Shown in pieces: positions 63,640 through 64,000 of a DNA stretch of 64,000 nt. The position numbers were made by a program, and so were the translations under genes. Source of the stretch: Desulfovibrio gilichinskyi (GTDB lineage Bacteria; Desulfobacterota; Desulfovibrionia; Desulfovibrionales; Desulfovibrionaceae); assembly GCF_900177375.1 (NCBI RefSeq), contig NZ_FWZU01000003.1:558001-622000 (forward strand), given 5' to 3'. The notes under the pieces were generated by a model that did not search any database, was not told the DNA's origin, and saw only the letters and a list, made by a program, of their open reading frames with translations. Every line of letters starts with the position of its first letter. The stretch's first letter is position 1.

Positions 63640-64000
63640 ATGAAAACTGATAAGCGCATTGATGCGCTGAATAAACGACTGGATTACATTAAAGATGTTT
63701 TCAAAAATCAGGAAAATGCAAATGTTGCTATGCTCAGTTCTGAGCTTAGTGAATGTAACGAGTCGCGTTTAAAAATTTCTCATCAGGATTCAGAACGTCA
63801 GCTTGTCAGGATTGAGAATCTGTTCAGTTTTCTTGAAGCCAAGCTTGAGAAAGAGCTGACCCCCATGGACAGAGTCCGCATTGTAAGGCATCCTCAGCGG
63901 ATTTGTCTGACAGATATTTTAGAGAATGTTTATGATAATTACACTGAGCTCGGCGGGCTTGGTGAGTTCAGTATTGACCCGTCAATGGTTATTGCGCAGG
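63640..64000 (+). CDS. Acetyl/acyl-CoA carboxylase carboxyltransferase, 5' part
   Basis: Partial, cut by the right edge; about 120 codons visible. Starts at ATG 63640 with AGGGCG before it. A helical N-terminal extension of about 75 residues is followed by ELTPMDRVRIVRHPQR and LTDILENVYDNYTELGG, the entry of the AccA-type carboxyltransferase alpha region. A long fused alpha/beta polypeptide is likely but lies outside the window. It forms a unit with the biotin carboxylase 36 bp upstream. Confidence 0.85.
   Translation, partial: MKTDKRIDALNKRLDYIKDVFKNQENANVAMLSSELSECNESRLKISHQDSERQLVRIENLFSFLEAKLEKELTPMDRVRIVRHPQRICLTDILENVYDNYTELGGLGEFSIDPSMVIAQ

Overview
The window looks like chromosome from a low-GC member of the Desulfovibrionaceae (marine Desulfovibrio/Maridesulfovibrio type). 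This is inferred from the complete qrcABCD menaquinone reductase operon, a one-cluster Desulfovibrio-type ferredoxin, short-form rubrerythrin, hybrid cluster protein with an HcpR-like regulator, and typical multi-domain signalling proteins. I see no phage, insertion sequence, CRISPR array, rRNA or tRNA. Both ends are cut inside genes.

Layout. 1-3.2 kb: a sensor kinase with its sigma-54-activating response regulator (cut by the left edge), a small GIY-YIG-like protein, and rubrerythrin. 3.6-6.5 kb: gadC-gadB glutamate/GABA acid-resistance pair. 6.7-9.7 kb: a 1001-residue protein I cannot name, with a PHP-like segment and a late membrane region. 9.8-12.3 kb: a small motility-type protein behind a near-consensus sigma-28 promoter, then cvpA-mazG and rfbC. 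12.5-17.1 kb: qrcABCD, carrying periplasmic electrons to menaquinone. 17.2-25.3 kb: a YjaB-like acetyltransferase, a secreted unknown, an ABC exporter with a large ATPase insertion plus a cyclic-nucleotide-binding partner, an anti-sigma kinase/STAS pair, and a large MscS-type channel. 25.6-33.6 kb: aroL-aroC, a YbjQ-like protein, a BarA-type hybrid kinase, nadE and a REC-HDOD protein. 33.8-38.2 kb: ArnT-like transferase, PAP2 phosphatase, a small unknown, and a DUF115/MAF flagellin-glycosylation protein with a sigma-54 promoter. 38.4-43.2 kb: a cysteine synthase fused to a degenerate cysteinyl-tRNA synthetase, and a CHASE2 adenylate cyclase. 43.3-49.1 kb: a type I secretion operon ending in a TPR-glycosyltransferase-like gene. 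49.2-50.2 kb: cheV. 50.2-56 kb: a nitrosative-stress island (hcpR, a sulfite-reductase-like ferredoxin, a membrane polyferredoxin, ferredoxin, hcp, Fe-S partner) with HcpR-like palindromes. 56.1-58.4 kb: a BMP-family binding protein overlapping a diguanylate cyclase. 58.4-62.1 kb: FlgO-like protein with a sigma-54 promoter, purine nucleoside phosphorylase, motA-motB and a PilZ protein. 62.2-64 kb: a biotin carboxylase and the start of a carboxyltransferase.

Motility is a recurring thread: motAB, cheV, MAF, a FlgO-like protein, a sigma-28-driven small protein, and c-di-GMP parts (GGDEF, PilZ) are spread through the window and joined by sigma-54/sigma-28 sites rather than by adjacency. The least explained items are the CysK/pseudo-CysRS fusion, the siroheme-type ferredoxin in the Hcp island, the ABC exporter with three copies of a post-Q-loop motif, and the 1001-residue protein.
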